Assembly (NCBI GenBank): GCA_022820625.1
Contig: JAJEFE010000021.1
Span: forward strand, 16,752 to 80,751
Direction of reading: 5' to 3'
From: Gammaproteobacteria bacterium
GTDB taxonomy: Bacteria; Pseudomonadota; Gammaproteobacteria; Steroidobacterales; Rariloculaceae
Length of the DNA stretch: 64,000 bases
How positions within the stretch are numbered: the stretch's first letter is position 1; each line of letters opens with the position of its first letter. Shown here in pieces: positions 1-8,346 of this stretch. The notes under the pieces were generated by a model. That model saw only the letters and a list, made by a program, of their open reading frames with translations, was not told the origin of the DNA and made no database searches. The position numbers were made by a program, and so were the translations under genes.

Positions 1-398
1 TAGTAGTGCACGAGGCGGATGGCGGCGTCGTTGGCGGTGGAGCCGCCGGTGGTATAGAAGACGTGATTGAGACTGCCCGGTGTCAACTCGGCCAGTTTGA
101 CGGAGAGCATGGCGGCTGGCTCGTTGCCGCTGTGGCCGAACGGGTTGTAGTACTGCATCCGCGCGGCCTGTTCGGCGATGCATTCCGCCATTTCGCGCCG
201 GCCGTGGCCGATGTTCACGCACCAGAGCCCGGCCATGCCGTCGAGCAGGCGGTTGCCGCGCGAGTCGATCACGTGCACGCCCTCGGCGGCGCTGATGATC
301 TGGCTGCCCTGCTCCCTGAAGGTGGAGAAATCCGTGTAGGGATGGATGAAGTGGTCCCGATCCATCCGCCAGAGTGTCTTCCAGTCCGGTTGGCTCAT
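1..398 (-). CDS. Class III (omega) aminotransferase, N-terminal part
   Basis: The gene starts with ATG at 398 and runs off the left edge, so about 132 N-terminal residues are visible. They read as a PLP-dependent class III aminotransferase: MSQPDWKTLW at the start, then the family blocks GMAGLWCVNIGHG, YYNPFGHSGNEPA and FYTTGGSTANDAA (the region that binds the cofactor phosphate). The PLP lysine lies outside the window. Close relatives transfer an amino group from putrescine, other diamines, beta-alanine or taurine to pyruvate. Position at the end of an operon with agmatine deiminase and an M20 carbamoylase suggests that putrescine, or a related amine, is the donor; that is inference. Confidence 0.82.
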   Translation of the reverse strand, partial: MSQPDWKTLWRMDRDHFIHPYTDFSTFREQGSQIISAAEGVHVIDSRGNRLLDGMAGLWCVNIGHGRREMAECIAEQAARMQYYNPFGHSGNEPAAMLSVKLAELTPGSLNHVFYTTGGSTANDAAIRLVHY

Positions 399-515
399 GC
401 TTTCTGTCCTGCGGTGTTCAATCGCTTTGTTCGGTCGGATATCGACGGCTTCCTTCGCCCCAGTATCGGACGATTGCTGCGCTTCGGGTTCAACCGACTT
501 CTTCGTGCGGTGTTC
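399..515. repeat. Degenerate 24-bp tandem repeat between NhaC-type and aminotransferase genes
   Basis: The spacer is made almost wholly of 24-base units in register at 420-443, 444-467, 468-491 and 492-515, preceded by a partial unit at 399-419. Each unit ends in TTC or ATC (GTTC, TATC, TATC, GTTC, GTTC) with a T/C/G-rich body. Identity between neighbouring units is only moderate, so the array is old or diverging. It overlaps the last bases of the antiporter gene. No open frame or promoter-like site stands out in it. Confidence 0.6.
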
Positions 516-2013
516 AGCCGAGGGCGTAGCCCGCGATGACGAACGCGACGGAGGCGGCGCCGGCCGCGAGCAGCGCGTACGGGAGTTGTGTGAGCGCGTG
601 GTCGATTGCCCCGCAACCGCTGCCGTGGGCGGAGAGCACCGTGGAGTCGCCGTAGAAGCAGGTGTGGCTGCCGAAGGCGCTGGCGGAGATCAGGGCGCCG
701 ATCACCAGCGAGAGATCGGCGTTCACGGCCTCGGCCAGCGGGATGACGATGGGCATGGCCACCACGATGATGCCCCAGAAGGATCCGCTGGCGAAGGCGA
801 TCAGTGCAATGGTGAGGAAGGTGACCAGGGGAAGGAACTCGGGCGTCATTAGCGGCTGGACGACGCCGATGACGTAGGGCGCGAGCCCGAGTTCATCGTT
901 GACTTCCTTCAGCATGAAGCCGGCCACGACCGTTCCCAGCGGCAGCAGCATCGACTTGAACCCCTCCAGGATCGTGTCGAAGAGTTCGGTGACGCTAAGC
1001 AGGCGCTGCACGGCGATCAGCACGATGGTCAGGGCCAGCGCCACCGTAACGCCCTTGAGAATGTCCGCGCCAAGATACCAGGTAAAGCCGATCAGCGCCA
1101 GGATGGGAAGGAGGAAGTTGAGGATAGCGCCACGGAAGAGGTTGCGCGGTGATTCCACACCGTCGGCCGGCTGATCGGCGTGACTCGAAGGAGTGCCACC
1201 GGCGGCGGGATCGGGTTCACCGCGTTCGGCCATACCGGGACCGGACCCAACCCGACCAGCCACATCAGCCCCAGGCTCACCATGTCTGAACTCATCGTGC
1301 CCGGACTCACCGCGCCCAAACTCACCGAGCTGTTCCACTACCGGCACCCGTCTCTCAGCCGTTTTCATGGGCCCGAGCAACGGAATCGCCCCGATGATCA
1401 CCAGCGGCACGATGGCCACGGCGGCCCAAGCATAGAACATGTACGGGATCGCGCCGATGTAGACGGAGAGCCCGCGCCCGGTTTCAGCGGCGGCGCTGTC
1501 CTCCAGCACCGCGGCGAAGAACACCGTCCACGTGGACAACGGGACCAGCACGCAGATCGGCGCCGCGGTCGAGTCGACCACATAGGCCAGCATCTCGCGC
1601 GAGACCCGAAAGCGATCGGTCAGTCGCTTCATCGACGAACTGATCGCGAGCGCATTGAGATAGTCGTCGATGAAGACGGCGAGGCCGAGCAGCCACGTGG
1701 CCAGCAGCGCGCTGGCCCGGGTCCTGACCCGACGGCTGGCAAGCTGGCCGAAGGCTGAAGCGCCACCGATGCGCGCCAGCAGCGCGATCAGCCCGCCCAT
1801 CAGCCCGCAGACCATGATCACCCAGCCGATGGTCTCGTCCTGCATGACCGTGAGGATGACGTCGGTGAAGTTGGTCAGCAGTTCCGAGGGCGCGAGCATG
1901 GCGAGCCCCACCACCGTGCCGCCCACCAGCGGCTCGATGGTGCGCTTGGAGAGCACGGCGAGCACGAGCACGACCAGCGTCGGAATCAGAACCGGGAATC
2001 CTTCAATGGTCAT
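514..2013 (-). CDS. NhaC-family Na+/H+ antiporter-like transporter
   Basis: An integral inner-membrane protein of about 499 residues with roughly ten or more hydrophobic segments. Family-type blocks include FIDDYLNALAISSSMKRL, DSTAAPICVLVPLSTW, FASGSFWGIIVVAMP and GSHTCFYGDSTVLSAHGSG. NhaC-like transporters exchange sodium for protons, and several members move amines or amino acids instead. I place the start at the ATG at 2013 (AAAGG nine bases upstream); an in-frame alternative start lies at 2037. Between the two halves sits a cytoplasmic hydrophilic loop built from a 15-bp tandem repeat (1207-1326). Its place after agmatine deiminase suggests that it serves amine uptake or sodium-coupled transport for the same pathway. 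Confidence 0.85.
   Translation of the reverse strand: MTIEGFPVLIPTLVVLVLAVLSKRTIEPLVGGTVVGLAMLAPSELLTNFTDVILTVMQDETIGWVIMVCGLMGGLIALLARIGGASAFGQLASRRVRTRASALLATWLLGLAVFIDDYLNALAISSSMKRLTDRFRVSREMLAYVVDSTAAPICVLVPLSTWTVFFAAVLEDSAAAETGRGLSVYIGAIPYMFYAWAAVAIVPLVIIGAIPLLGPMKTAERRVPVVEQLGEFGRGESGHDEFRHGEPGADVAGRVGSGPGMAERGEPDPAAGGTPSSHADQPADGVESPRNLFRGAILNFLLPILALIGFTWYLGADILKGVTVALALTIVLIAVQRLLSVTELFDTILEGFKSMLLPLGTVVAGFMLKEVNDELGLAPYVIGVVQPLMTPEFLPLVTFLTIALIAFASGSFWGIIVVAMPIVIPLAEAVNADLSLVIGALISASAFGSHTCFYGDSTVLSAHGSGCGAIDHALTQLPYALLAAGAASVAFVIAGYALG
1207..1326 (-). repeat. 15-bp degenerate tandem repeat coding the loop of the NhaC-type protein
   Basis: Eight in-frame 15-base units encode five-residue blocks GEFGR, GESGH, DEFRH, GEPGA, DVAGR, VGSGP, GMAER and GEPDP. 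Because the period is a multiple of three the reading frame is kept. The segment lies in a hydrophilic loop between membrane helices, where length change is likely to be tolerated. Confidence 0.6.
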
Positions 2014-2022
2014 GGGTACAGG

Positions 2023-2148
2023 CCTTTGGCAGCGCATGGCGAACGTCCAGCGTCACACCGAGACCGGCCAGCGGCGCGTGGCAAAAGTCGCGGGTCGAGC
2101 CTGGACCGGCCAGCAGCCCGTGGCAGGAGCACCACGTCGCCCCGGTTC
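2023..2148. repeat. 42-bp degenerate tandem repeat between agmatine deiminase and antiporter genes
   Basis: About three units of 42 bases fill the 138-base spacer; on the minus strand a blind translation shows LLPRAAGRSRLDPR followed by LLPRAAGRSRCDAG and a shortened third copy. The fifth DNA block shared by the units is close to GACCGGCCAGC. It carries no recognisable gene. Period and sequence differ from the 24-bp and 15-bp arrays in the same operon. Confidence 0.55.
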
Positions 2149-2151
2149 CGG

Positions 2152-3528
2152 CTACGCACCGACCGGCTGTTGTTGCGTGACACAGTGAATTCCGCCTCCG
2201 ACGTAGTTGATGGGCGTTGGGTCGATCTGCACGACGTCGCGATCGTAGGCCGCCTGCAGAATGCGGGCGACCGCGTCGTCCTTCTCCGCGTTTCCGTAGC
2301 GGGGCGCAATGACCACTCCGTTGGTCGCCAGGTAATTGACGTAGCTTGCGCACTTGACGATGTGCACGGGCTTGCCCTCGGGAAACTCTTCGGATCGGCC
2401 CACGCCGCACATGCGCGCCAGGAATTCCGAGTACATCGGCTCGCCCGGCCCGACGCCCATGTAGTCGATGTCGGGCACGGGAAGGCGCACCACCTCGAAG
2501 GGCCTGCCGCGGGCGTCGGTCTCCTCGCGCAGCGTGCGAACCACTTCTTCGAGCCGGGCGTAGTTGGCCGCCATGATGGGATCGCCGGCGGCCTCCCGTT
2601 CGGTCACCTCGGCCAGCACGATGCGGTTGGGGCCGGCGAACTGGCAGAACTCGTCCGCGTGGCCGCCGGTGCTCTGGGCGCCGTATAGGCGGATGATCTC
2701 GTCGGCGTGGAAATAGGGTATCGGCGCCTCCCTGTTAGCCTGCAGGTCCTCGCGCAGGCCGCCGTTCAGGCCGATGACCCGGCTCACGCCAAGGCTGCGC
2801 CGGTGGGCGGCCTCGATCTCCTTCCACGGGGTGCCGGGGTTGCGCTGCATCTCGAGGGTCCGGTTGACGAGCAGCACGCCGTCGCCATTGCAGATTCGGT
2901 TGCCGCCCTCGCTGACGATCTCCGTGCGCATTACCCGGTCGTTGCTGAGGTACCTGGCCACGCGATCGGGCAGTTCGGTCATCCGCACCGATAGCGGATC
3001 GTCGACCGTCGAGTAGCCCCACTGGTTCTGCCGATAGGAAACGATGGCGAGCCTGCCGGTGGCGGGGTCCTTGAGGAAGATCGGTCCGTAGTCGCGGATC
3101 CAGATATCGTCGGCAGGGATCGGCACCAGGTCCACGCCGGGACCGACCGGGTAGCCGTTTCGGGCCAGCCATTGCCGCGCGGCCTGGACCTCGCGCTCGT
3201 TCTCGCACATGAGCTTCGCGGGAACACCCCGGTCCGCCAATATCTGCAGGATCTCCGCCACCGTCCGCCGTGTGTCCAATTCCGGCGCGGAGAACCACTG
3301 GAATGTAGGCCAGGCCAGCCAGACCGCGGCGTGGGGCTCATACTCGCCGGGAATGGCGTAGCCGGCGTGGCGCGTTTCAGCGTCAGCGGAGACCGTACCA
3401 GCGGAAGTGGTCCCAGCGGATGGCGCCTGGGCGGATGTCTCCCCCGCGGAAGTCGTACCAGCGGAAGCCGCCCCCGCGGACGTCCCGCCGGCAGAAGCCA
3501 CCCCGGCCAACTCCATTGGGTGAGCCAT
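2152..3528 (-). CDS. aguA: Agmatine deiminase (PAD_porph family)
   Basis: Predicted to hydrolyse agmatine to N-carbamoylputrescine and ammonia. The 458-residue protein carries all family landmarks in order: WLAWP near residue 70, WIRDYGP, EGGNR, STGGHADEFCQF and the C-terminal NYVGGGIHCVTQQ with catalytic Cys449; the catalytic Asp, Glu and His of the guanidine-modifying enzyme fold are present. The protein is longer than the usual ~350-370 residues because of an N-terminal extension of eight xxSAG-type pentapeptides (residues 10-49). The gene begins 19 bases after the TonB receptor stop, so the two are probably cotranscribed. A start downstream of the repeat cannot be excluded, because the catalytic core begins near residue 54. 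Confidence 0.9.
   Translation of the reverse strand: MAHPMELAGVASAGGTSAGAASAGTTSAGETSAQAPSAGTTSAGTVSADAETRHAGYAIPGEYEPHAAVWLAWPTFQWFSAPELDTRRTVAEILQILADRGVPAKLMCENEREVQAARQWLARNGYPVGPGVDLVPIPADDIWIRDYGPIFLKDPATGRLAIVSYRQNQWGYSTVDDPLSVRMTELPDRVARYLSNDRVMRTEIVSEGGNRICNGDGVLLVNRTLEMQRNPGTPWKEIEAAHRRSLGVSRVIGLNGGLREDLQANREAPIPYFHADEIIRLYGAQSTGGHADEFCQFAGPNRIVLAEVTEREAAGDPIMAANYARLEEVVRTLREETDARGRPFEVVRLPVPDIDYMGVGPGEPMYSEFLARMCGVGRSEEFPEGKPVHIVKCASYVNYLATNGVVIAPRYGNAEKDDAVARILQAAYDRDVVQIDPTPINYVGGGIHCVTQQQPVGA
3382..3501 (-). repeat. 15-bp tandem repeat encoding a Ser-Ala-Gly pentapeptide array
   Basis: Eight consecutive 15-base units at the start of the agmatine deiminase gene encode VASAG, GTSAG, AASAG, TTSAG, ETSAQ, APSAG, TTSAG and TVSAD. 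The units are clearly related at DNA level (GCGGAAG-type core on the plus strand). The result is a flexible, low-complexity N-terminal tail on a cytosolic enzyme fold. Confidence 0.7.
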
Positions 3529-3547
3529 CAGCAGGCGGTCATCCGCC

Positions 3548-5857
3548 TCAGAATCGCAGTGAAAAGTCCACTCCGTACGTTCGCGGTAGTCCGGGCGTGG
3601 TGAGGATCGAGCCGAGCGACGACAGGTCGTTCACATACTGAGTATAGCGTTCGTCCGCGAGGTTCTTCGCCCATACGTTGACCGACCATGTACCGTCCTG
3701 CGGTTCCACTCCCAGCCTCACGTTATACAGCGTATAGCCTTCGAGCAACGTGAGCGGCGCATTGGTGGCTTCCCCGAAGTAGTCGGAGCGGGCGGTGAAG
3801 TCGAATTGGGCGAACCCCAGCCGGCCGTTCGATACGGGTCTCTCGTAGCGGACCAACCCGTTGGCGCTGAAGCCTGGCGCGTACGGCAATTCACTGCCGT
3901 CGAGCAGTTCCGATACCCTGAACGGGCTGGTCGGGATCGACTCCTGTTCGGTGTTCAGCCAGGTGGCCCCGAGCTTGATGTCCACGAAGTCGCTCGGCGC
4001 CCACCAGATTTCCGATTCCAGGCCCGAGACGTCGGCGTTGGCGCCGTTCTCGTTGATGAGGAAGGTGTCGAGTTCCAGCTCGCCGGTGTCGGTGAGGGTC
4101 AGCGCCAGGATGATGTCCTCGTAGTCGTAGAAGAACAGCGAACTGTTCCAGCGCAGGGCCGCACCCAGGAGATCGGTCTTGATGCCGATCTCGTAGGCGG
4201 TGAGGGTCTCGGCGTCGTAGGGCTCGTTCAGTATCGGCTGCAGCGTGATATCCCCGACGAAACCGCCGCTCTTGAACCCGTTGGAAACGGTGCCGTAGAC
4301 CATGGTCGAATCGCTCGTGTCAACGCTGAGGCCGATCGTCCAGGAAGTCTTGCTGAAGCCGATCTCGTCGTCCACGAACGCTTCGTCGAACACCGCGGGA
4401 TCGCTGAAATTGCCGGGCAGAGGGCCGGGGGAGGCCACGAAGTCGCCGTCCCCGGTGGGGCCCTGACCCGCTGCGACGTTGATCGTGCCGCCGATGAAGG
4501 ATCGCGTTTCGTCGGTAAAGCGAAGCCCCCCGATCAACGAGACGGTGTCGCTGAGCAGGTATTCGTTGTGCCAGAACAGCGCGAACGAATCGGTGGCGAG
4601 TTCGTAGGCGTGGTTCTGGCGGAATCCGTCGAAGAGGTCCGCCAGATCGGTCTCGGTGCGCGGGGTCACGAGGTCGTCCGTGGAATAGAAGAGTCCGAGG
4701 GTCCAGGTCCAGGCGTCGTCGCCAGGCGAAGTCAGCCGCAATTCCTCGGTGAACTGCGAAAAATCGGTTTCGTAGCCCACGTCGATATTCCGCTCGACGG
4801 AGCCGTCGGCGTCTTCCTGGGACTTGCGGTCCAGCGTGTTGTAGCCGGTGATGGAGGCGAATGTGCCGAAACCGAGGTCGCGCTCGATCTTCAGCACGGC
4901 GCCGAACGCGTCGATGGCGTCCCGGTTGACCACGCCGTTCTGCAGTGTGAACGGATCGTCGTCGGTGGCGATCGAGCGGCCGAACCCGTCGAACGAGCAG
5001 TCCGGGGAAGCACGCAGGCTGCCCGCGTCAACGGACGGGCAGATCTCGAAACTGCCGTCGTTGGTGTAGGAGGCGATGCCGTGGTACTGGTTGCCGTCGG
5101 AATCGTCGCTGCCGCCGAATACCGTCAGGCTGACGGTCGTGTCCTCCGACCCGTCCCAGAGTAGCTGGCCGCGGAACGCTTGCTTGCTCGTCTGACCGAT
5201 CTCGCCCAGCATCGGGTGCTCGAAAGGACCGCCGCCCTGGTTGACAGCGTGGAAGGCGAACCGGCCGCTGACGCCCTCGCCCAGCGCCCCGCCCACGAAT
5301 CCTTCGACGGACCGGGATGAGTAGTTGCCGATCCCCAGATCCAGCCCCGCCTCGAAGTCCCGTGTCGGCTGGTTGGCGAAGAAATTGACCGAACCCCCGG
5401 TGGAGTTGCGCCCGTAGAGGGTTCCCTGCGGTCCCTTGAGCACCTCGACGCGCTCGATGTCGAACAGCAGGAAGTTCAGCATGGTGGAGTTGCCGTAGTA
5501 GACCTCGTCCACGTGAACGGCGACGGGGGAACTCTGGATGGCGGTGAAGTCGTTGAGGCCGACACCGCGCAGCACGAAGTTGGGAATGGCGTTGGTGGAG
5601 GAGTAGGAGACGATAAGTCCGGGGGTCTGGTATTGCACGTCCGCGGCGGTTTCGAAACCCAGGTCGGTGATTTCCTCGCCGGTGAGCGTCGTCATCGTGA
5701 TGGGCACGTCCTGGGCGTTCTGGACCCGCTTCTGGGCCGTGACGATGACTTCTTCGAGGGTGCCCTGGGCGTACGTTTCGCCGGTTGCGAGGGTGGTCGC
5801 GATGGCGGCGGCCATAGCCGCCAACCTCTTGAATTCGTTCCGTTTGCCAGTGCTCAT
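3548..5857 (-). CDS. TonB-dependent outer-membrane receptor
   Basis: A 769-residue receptor that would import a substrate across the outer membrane using TonB energy. It has a Sec signal (about residues 1-30, ending TYAQ), a TonB box EEVIVTAQK, a plug domain (VQYQTPGLIV, VLRGVG, VEVLKGPQGTLYGRNSTGG) and a beta-barrel ending in the aromatic VDFSLRF typical of Bam substrates. I chose the ATG at 5857 since GGGGAG precedes it and a good signal peptide follows; the frame stays open far upstream, but that part looks non-coding. It sits between an M20 amidohydrolase and agmatine deiminase, so a guanidino or carbamoyl compound, or a peptide containing one, is a plausible ligand. Confidence 0.9.
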   Translation of the reverse strand: MSTGKRNEFKRLAAMAAAIATTLATGETYAQGTLEEVIVTAQKRVQNAQDVPITMTTLTGEEITDLGFETAADVQYQTPGLIVSYSSTNAIPNFVLRGVGLNDFTAIQSSPVAVHVDEVYYGNSTMLNFLLFDIERVEVLKGPQGTLYGRNSTGGSVNFFANQPTRDFEAGLDLGIGNYSSRSVEGFVGGALGEGVSGRFAFHAVNQGGGPFEHPMLGEIGQTSKQAFRGQLLWDGSEDTTVSLTVFGGSDDSDGNQYHGIASYTNDGSFEICPSVDAGSLRASPDCSFDGFGRSIATDDDPFTLQNGVVNRDAIDAFGAVLKIERDLGFGTFASITGYNTLDRKSQEDADGSVERNIDVGYETDFSQFTEELRLTSPGDDAWTWTLGLFYSTDDLVTPRTETDLADLFDGFRQNHAYELATDSFALFWHNEYLLSDTVSLIGGLRFTDETRSFIGGTINVAAGQGPTGDGDFVASPGPLPGNFSDPAVFDEAFVDDEIGFSKTSWTIGLSVDTSDSTMVYGTVSNGFKSGGFVGDITLQPILNEPYDAETLTAYEIGIKTDLLGAALRWNSSLFFYDYEDIILALTLTDTGELELDTFLINENGANADVSGLESEIWWAPSDFVDIKLGATWLNTEQESIPTSPFRVSELLDGSELPYAPGFSANGLVRYERPVSNGRLGFAQFDFTARSDYFGEATNAPLTLLEGYTLYNVRLGVEPQDGTWSVNVWAKNLADERYTQYVNDLSSLGSILTTPGLPRTYGVDFSLRF

Positions 5858-5931
5858 TTCACTCCCCACGCGCATGGTGACTGCGAACTTTCGCGTTTCT
5901 ATTCTGGAGGGGAGCCGAGGGCGTTCGTAAG

Positions 5932-5950
5932 CCCACAAATGGGGGGTATC
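5932..5950 (+). promoter_or_regulatory. Candidate operator upstream of TonB receptor gene
   Basis: The element CCCACAAATGGGGGGTATC lies about 75 bases upstream of the receptor start. It is nearly the same as CCCGCAGATGGGGGTATC at 7342-7359, in the divergent promoter of the same locus. Both show CCC, six bases, then a G-run followed by TATC. A shared binding site for the neighbouring LuxR-type regulator is the simplest reading. Confidence 0.4.
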
Positions 5951-6012
5951 CGCACCTCCGACGTGTGCATGATGGCGTAAGAGGCGCCTTGGATGACGCC
6001 AGGTGGGGAAAG

Positions 6013-7242
6013 TCAGCTCGCCATTTGCATCACGGCGTGGAGCAAGACGTTGGCACCGGCTTCCAGGTCCTCCCGCTTCGCGCTCTCGGCCTCGTTGTGG
6101 GAGATGCCGTTCTCGCACGGCACGAAGATCATTGATGTCGGCGCCACGCCGGCGACGTACACCGAGTCGTGTCCCGCACCGCTGGCCATTTCCATGGCGC
6201 CGTAGCCCAGGCGCCGCGTGGCCTGCCACACCGCGTCGATACAGGCCGGATCGAATCGGGTCACGGGCATGTGCCAGCGTTCCTCGACCGTGCCCGTCAG
6301 TCCGCGTTTGTCGCATTCCCTGGCGACGGCCTGGCGCAGCAACGCGTCCATCTCGTCCAGAATGCCCGCATCGGCGTGGCGAATATCCAGGTGGACAAGC
6401 AGCTTTTCGGGCACGGTATTGCGCGACCCCGGTACCGCCTGGATGTCGCCGAAAGTCACCCTGGACCATGGTGCGAATCGATCCGCCAGCCCGTAGCATT
6501 CCTCGATGATGGGCGCCAGCGCGGTAAAGGGATCGCGCCGGCGTTCCATCGGTGTCGGTCCGGCGTGACAGGCTTCCCCTTCGATGGCCACGTCGTACCA
6601 GCGAAGCCCCTGAACGCCGGTCACCACACCAATCTGTAATCCCTCCTGCTCGAGGATCGGCCCCTGCTCGATGTGCACCTCGAAAGCAGCTTCGACGGGC
6701 GCCGGCCGTGCCGGTGTGCTGCCCTTGAACCCGATGCGTTCGAGTTCATCCGAGACCGCGGCGCCGTTCTTGTCCGTGGTCCGGTACATCTCCTTCAGAT
6801 CGAACGCGCCGCTCCAGACCCCTGAACCCATCAGGGCCGGCGGGAACCTCGCGCCCTCTTCATTGGTCCACGAAACGACTTCCACCGCCCGCCGGGTCCC
6901 GACTCCGTTCCCCTCCAGCGTCCGCAGCACTTCCACGCCGGCCAGCACCCCGTAGACCCCGTCGAACCGCCCACCTGTCGGCTGCGTATCAAGGTGGCTG
7001 CCGATGAGGACGGGAGGCAGTTCGGGGTAGCTCCCCTCCCGCCTGCAGAAGATGTTCCCGATTCCGTCGATCCGGACGTCGCAACCGATCGCCCTGCACC
7101 AGCGGATGAACAGCTCGCGTCCGCGCCTGTCCTCGTCGGTCAGCGCCTGGCGGTTACAGCCGCCCCTGGGCGTCGCCCCGATCAGCGCCATCTCCATGAG
7201 ACTGTCCCACAGGCGGTCGGGCTGGATACGCAGGTCACGCAC
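6013..7242 (-). CDS. M20-family Zn-dependent hydantoinase/carbamoylase
   Basis: A 409-residue cytosolic metallo-amidohydrolase of the N-carbamoyl-amino-acid hydrolase / allantoate amidohydrolase / beta-ureidopropionase group. The binuclear metal ligands are all visible: GSHLDTQPTGGRFDG (His, bridging Asp), SWTNEEGARF (Glu), FEVHIEQGP (His) and ISHNEAE near the C-terminus (His). The helical substrate block GAGHDSVYVA is present. It heads the operon, 155 bases before the TonB receptor. Next to agmatine deiminase, whose product is a carbamoylamine, it is a good candidate to stand in for the nitrilase-type AguB, which I do not see here. Substrate within the family is not determined by sequence. 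Confidence 0.88.
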   Translation of the reverse strand: MRDLRIQPDRLWDSLMEMALIGATPRGGCNRQALTDEDRRGRELFIRWCRAIGCDVRIDGIGNIFCRREGSYPELPPVLIGSHLDTQPTGGRFDGVYGVLAGVEVLRTLEGNGVGTRRAVEVVSWTNEEGARFPPALMGSGVWSGAFDLKEMYRTTDKNGAAVSDELERIGFKGSTPARPAPVEAAFEVHIEQGPILEQEGLQIGVVTGVQGLRWYDVAIEGEACHAGPTPMERRRDPFTALAPIIEECYGLADRFAPWSRVTFGDIQAVPGSRNTVPEKLLVHLDIRHADAGILDEMDALLRQAVARECDKRGLTGTVEERWHMPVTRFDPACIDAVWQATRRLGYGAMEMASGAGHDSVYVAGVAPTSMIFVPCENGISHNEAESAKREDLEAGANVLLHAVMQMAS

Positions 7243-7341
7243 AACGAAGACGCTCGGAATGAATACTGAGCTGACGCATACCAGTGCTTGAGGTGTATGA
7301 GTTCACACTACATTGTCGACGGATGGGACGAGCGCAGACTA

Positions 7342-7359
7342 CCCGCAGATGGGGGTATC
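7342..7359 (+). promoter_or_regulatory. Candidate operator in divergent promoter region
   Basis: CCCGCAGATGGGGGTATC lies between the divergent amidohydrolase (start 7242) and LuxR-type regulator (start 7437) genes, about 100 bases from each. It matches the element at 5932-5950. The flanks include a TACCC/GGGTA inverted pair. A binding site for the adjacent regulator is inferred. Confidence 0.4.
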
Positions 7360-7436
7360 AAGCTCGATACGGCGTTGCTACAGTAGTCCTCACCATCAGG
7401 GGTTGCGCGAACGTCGCCCCAACCCCGGCAGCGCGT

Positions 7437-8267
7437 ATGATTTGGCAGCACAAGCTTGCGGCATTGATCGAAGCCCTGAACCGGCCGGAGTTCCCGGCGC
7501 TGTTCCTGAAGACGATGCGCTCGGTGGCCGATTTCGACAGCTCGGTCATCATGGCCTACGGCGTGGGTCCACGGCCTGAAATCCTCCACGACGAGTTGTC
7601 CCGGGAGTTTCGGGACGCTTTCTACGAGCGCTATCTTTCGCAGGCTGCGTTCGTACTCAGTCCGCTCTACCAGACGTTTCGGGCCGGCAAACAGGGGTTC
7701 TTCCACGTCAACACGCTGGCGCCGGACGGATTCTTCGAGAGCAGATACTACAAGGCCTACTACCGCTACAGCGGATTGCTCGACCAGGTCTTCTACCTGA
7801 GCCGCCTGCGCAATGATCTCGCCGTGGTCGTTTCCATGGCGCGCACGAAAAAATTCAACGACTTCGACCGCTCCGTGATCGGAGACTTCAATTCCATTGA
7901 ATCCATTGCACTCTCGCTCCTGACAAAGCACTGGGAACACCTCGGAAGCGCGGAACCGACGTTCACCGACTATCTCTACACCGCGTTCCAGCAATTCGGC
8001 AACTCCGAGCTGACGAAGCGCGAGAAGGACGTCGTCGACCACATCTTGCGGGGGTGCTCCTCGAAGTCGGCCGCCTCGATCATCGGAATCACCCCGGAAA
8101 CGGAAAGATCGTACAGAAAGATCGTCTACAGAAAACTGAACGTCGGCTCGCACGCAGAGCTGTACAACCTGTTTTTTCGGGCGCTTGAGTTTGCAGACAG
8201 CGCGGGGGAGCGGGACCCGCTTGAAATGCTCAGGGAGTCGGAGAGACAAAGCGTCGCGGTGGTGTGA
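7437..8267 (+). CDS. LuxR-type HTH transcriptional regulator
   Basis: A 276-residue regulator with a C-terminal LuxR/GerE DNA-binding domain: LTKREKDVVDHILRG, then SSKSAASIIGITPETERSY and RKIVYRKLNVGSHAEL, the usual helix-turn-helix with its dimer helix. The N-terminal ~190 residues match no input domain I can name; they lack a phosphoacceptor receiver pattern. I use the ATG at 7437; the frame is open back to 7284, but that upstream part reads as non-coding promoter DNA. It is divergent from the agmatine-pathway operon and is probably its regulator, acting through the repeated G-rich element at 7342 and 5932. Confidence 0.8.
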   Translation: MIWQHKLAALIEALNRPEFPALFLKTMRSVADFDSSVIMAYGVGPRPEILHDELSREFRDAFYERYLSQAAFVLSPLYQTFRAGKQGFFHVNTLAPDGFFESRYYKAYYRYSGLLDQVFYLSRLRNDLAVVVSMARTKKFNDFDRSVIGDFNSIESIALSLLTKHWEHLGSAEPTFTDYLYTAFQQFGNSELTKREKDVVDHILRGCSSKSAASIIGITPETERSYRKIVYRKLNVGSHAELYNLFFRALEFADSAGERDPLEMLRESERQSVAVV

Positions 8268-8346
8268 GCCGGGGCCGCGTACGCCGGCGGCTACCAGAAG
8301 CTGAGGATCGTACTGTCGCGAAGGATCTTGCCCGAACGGGAGGAGC

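Noticed and set aside
1207..1326. Frameshift or insertion making the NhaC-type gene a pseudogene
   Set aside because: The repeat keeps frame and both transporter halves are intact on either side, so the gene reads as functional with a long loop.
5858..6499. N-terminal extension of the TonB receptor frame up to 6499
   Set aside because: It overlaps the 3' end of the M20 gene, has Arg/Gly/His-rich shadow composition and would bury the signal peptide; the start at 5857 has a good ribosome-binding site.
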